From Streblospio benedicti (taxonomy: Eukaryota; Annelida; Polychaeta; Spionida; Spionidae), in contig CM032659.1 of the NCBI GenBank assembly GCA_019095985.1, forward strand, positions 21,601,959 through 21,665,958: DNA of 64,000 nt, in the 5' to 3' direction. The translations under genes and the position numbers were made by a program. Positions 63,883 through 64,000 of this stretch are shown in pieces. The first letter of the stretch is position 1. Each line of letters begins with the position of its first letter. Under the pieces are notes generated by a model, which saw nothing but the letters and a program-made list of their open reading frames with translations, searched no databases and was not told the origin of the DNA.

Positions 63883-64000
63883 GTAATGTTTATTAACTTC
63901 TTACAGCTATTAGTATCTTGGGGTATTATTGGTGCCCAACGTGTATTACTCTTTTGCCTATGACCTATTCGGTACGAATATAGTGCGATGGGAAATCGTT

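Overview
The window is a stretch of animal nuclear genome. AT-rich DNA carries small GC-rich exons with GT-AG introns of about 0.1 to 12 kb, and there is a dense mix of retroelements and inverted-repeat DNA elements. The gene set (CAP/EGF/ShKT secreted protein, SLC7 light chain, HNK-1-type sulfotransferase, mucin-type GalNAc-transferase exon, LRR protein with a PAN-like tail, trefoil protein) and the repeat set (Ngaro-like, Penelope-like, RTE-like, tRNA-derived SINEs, TTAA-flanked MITEs) suit a marine invertebrate. A hemichordate, cephalochordate, echinoderm or mollusc would all fit, and I cannot decide among them. Two runs of exactly 100 N (12643-12742 and 38035-38134) are scaffold gaps.

Layout. 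1-340: minus-strand LINE endonuclease fragment. 849-7389: last four visible exons of a plus-strand CAP-EGF-ShKT secreted protein whose first exons lie left of the window. 7390-15524: intergenic, with a piggyBac-type MITE, a decayed RTE-like LINE, minisatellites and a CpG-rich block. 15525-25107: a plus-strand amino-acid transporter (SLC7 light-chain family). Its thirteen coding positions give an unbroken 540-residue reading, and one position is occupied by two alternative exons of identical length and phase. 27936-45735: a minus-strand carbohydrate sulfotransferase, four exons, 377 residues in frame. Its third intron (12.4 kb) carries a recent Ngaro-like retroelement with split direct repeats, a 3.9-kb long-terminal-inverted-repeat element, a 1.5-kb TIR element and a tRNA-derived SINE. 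Its second intron carries a Penelope-like element and a second piggyBac-type MITE. 46346-53673: a palindromic MITE and a 5.4-kb foldback element whose two 1.6-kb arms are near mirror copies with regularly spaced AAGATGGCCGCC boxes. 53988-54160: a single GalNAc-transferase exon. 59909-61036: an LRR plus PAN-like secreted protein in one exon. 63182-63882: two exons of a trefoil-domain protein that runs off the right end.

The genes are unrelated housekeeping, secretory and cell-surface genes with no operon-like organisation. Shared themes are extracellular Cys-rich modules and Golgi glycan modification. The observations most worth following are the duplicated mutually exclusive TM8 exons of the transporter, a lysine in its TM6 core, and the foldback element with phased YY1-like boxes. 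Next come the split-repeat retroelement with its internal 68-bp satellite, and the lone GalNAc-transferase exon.
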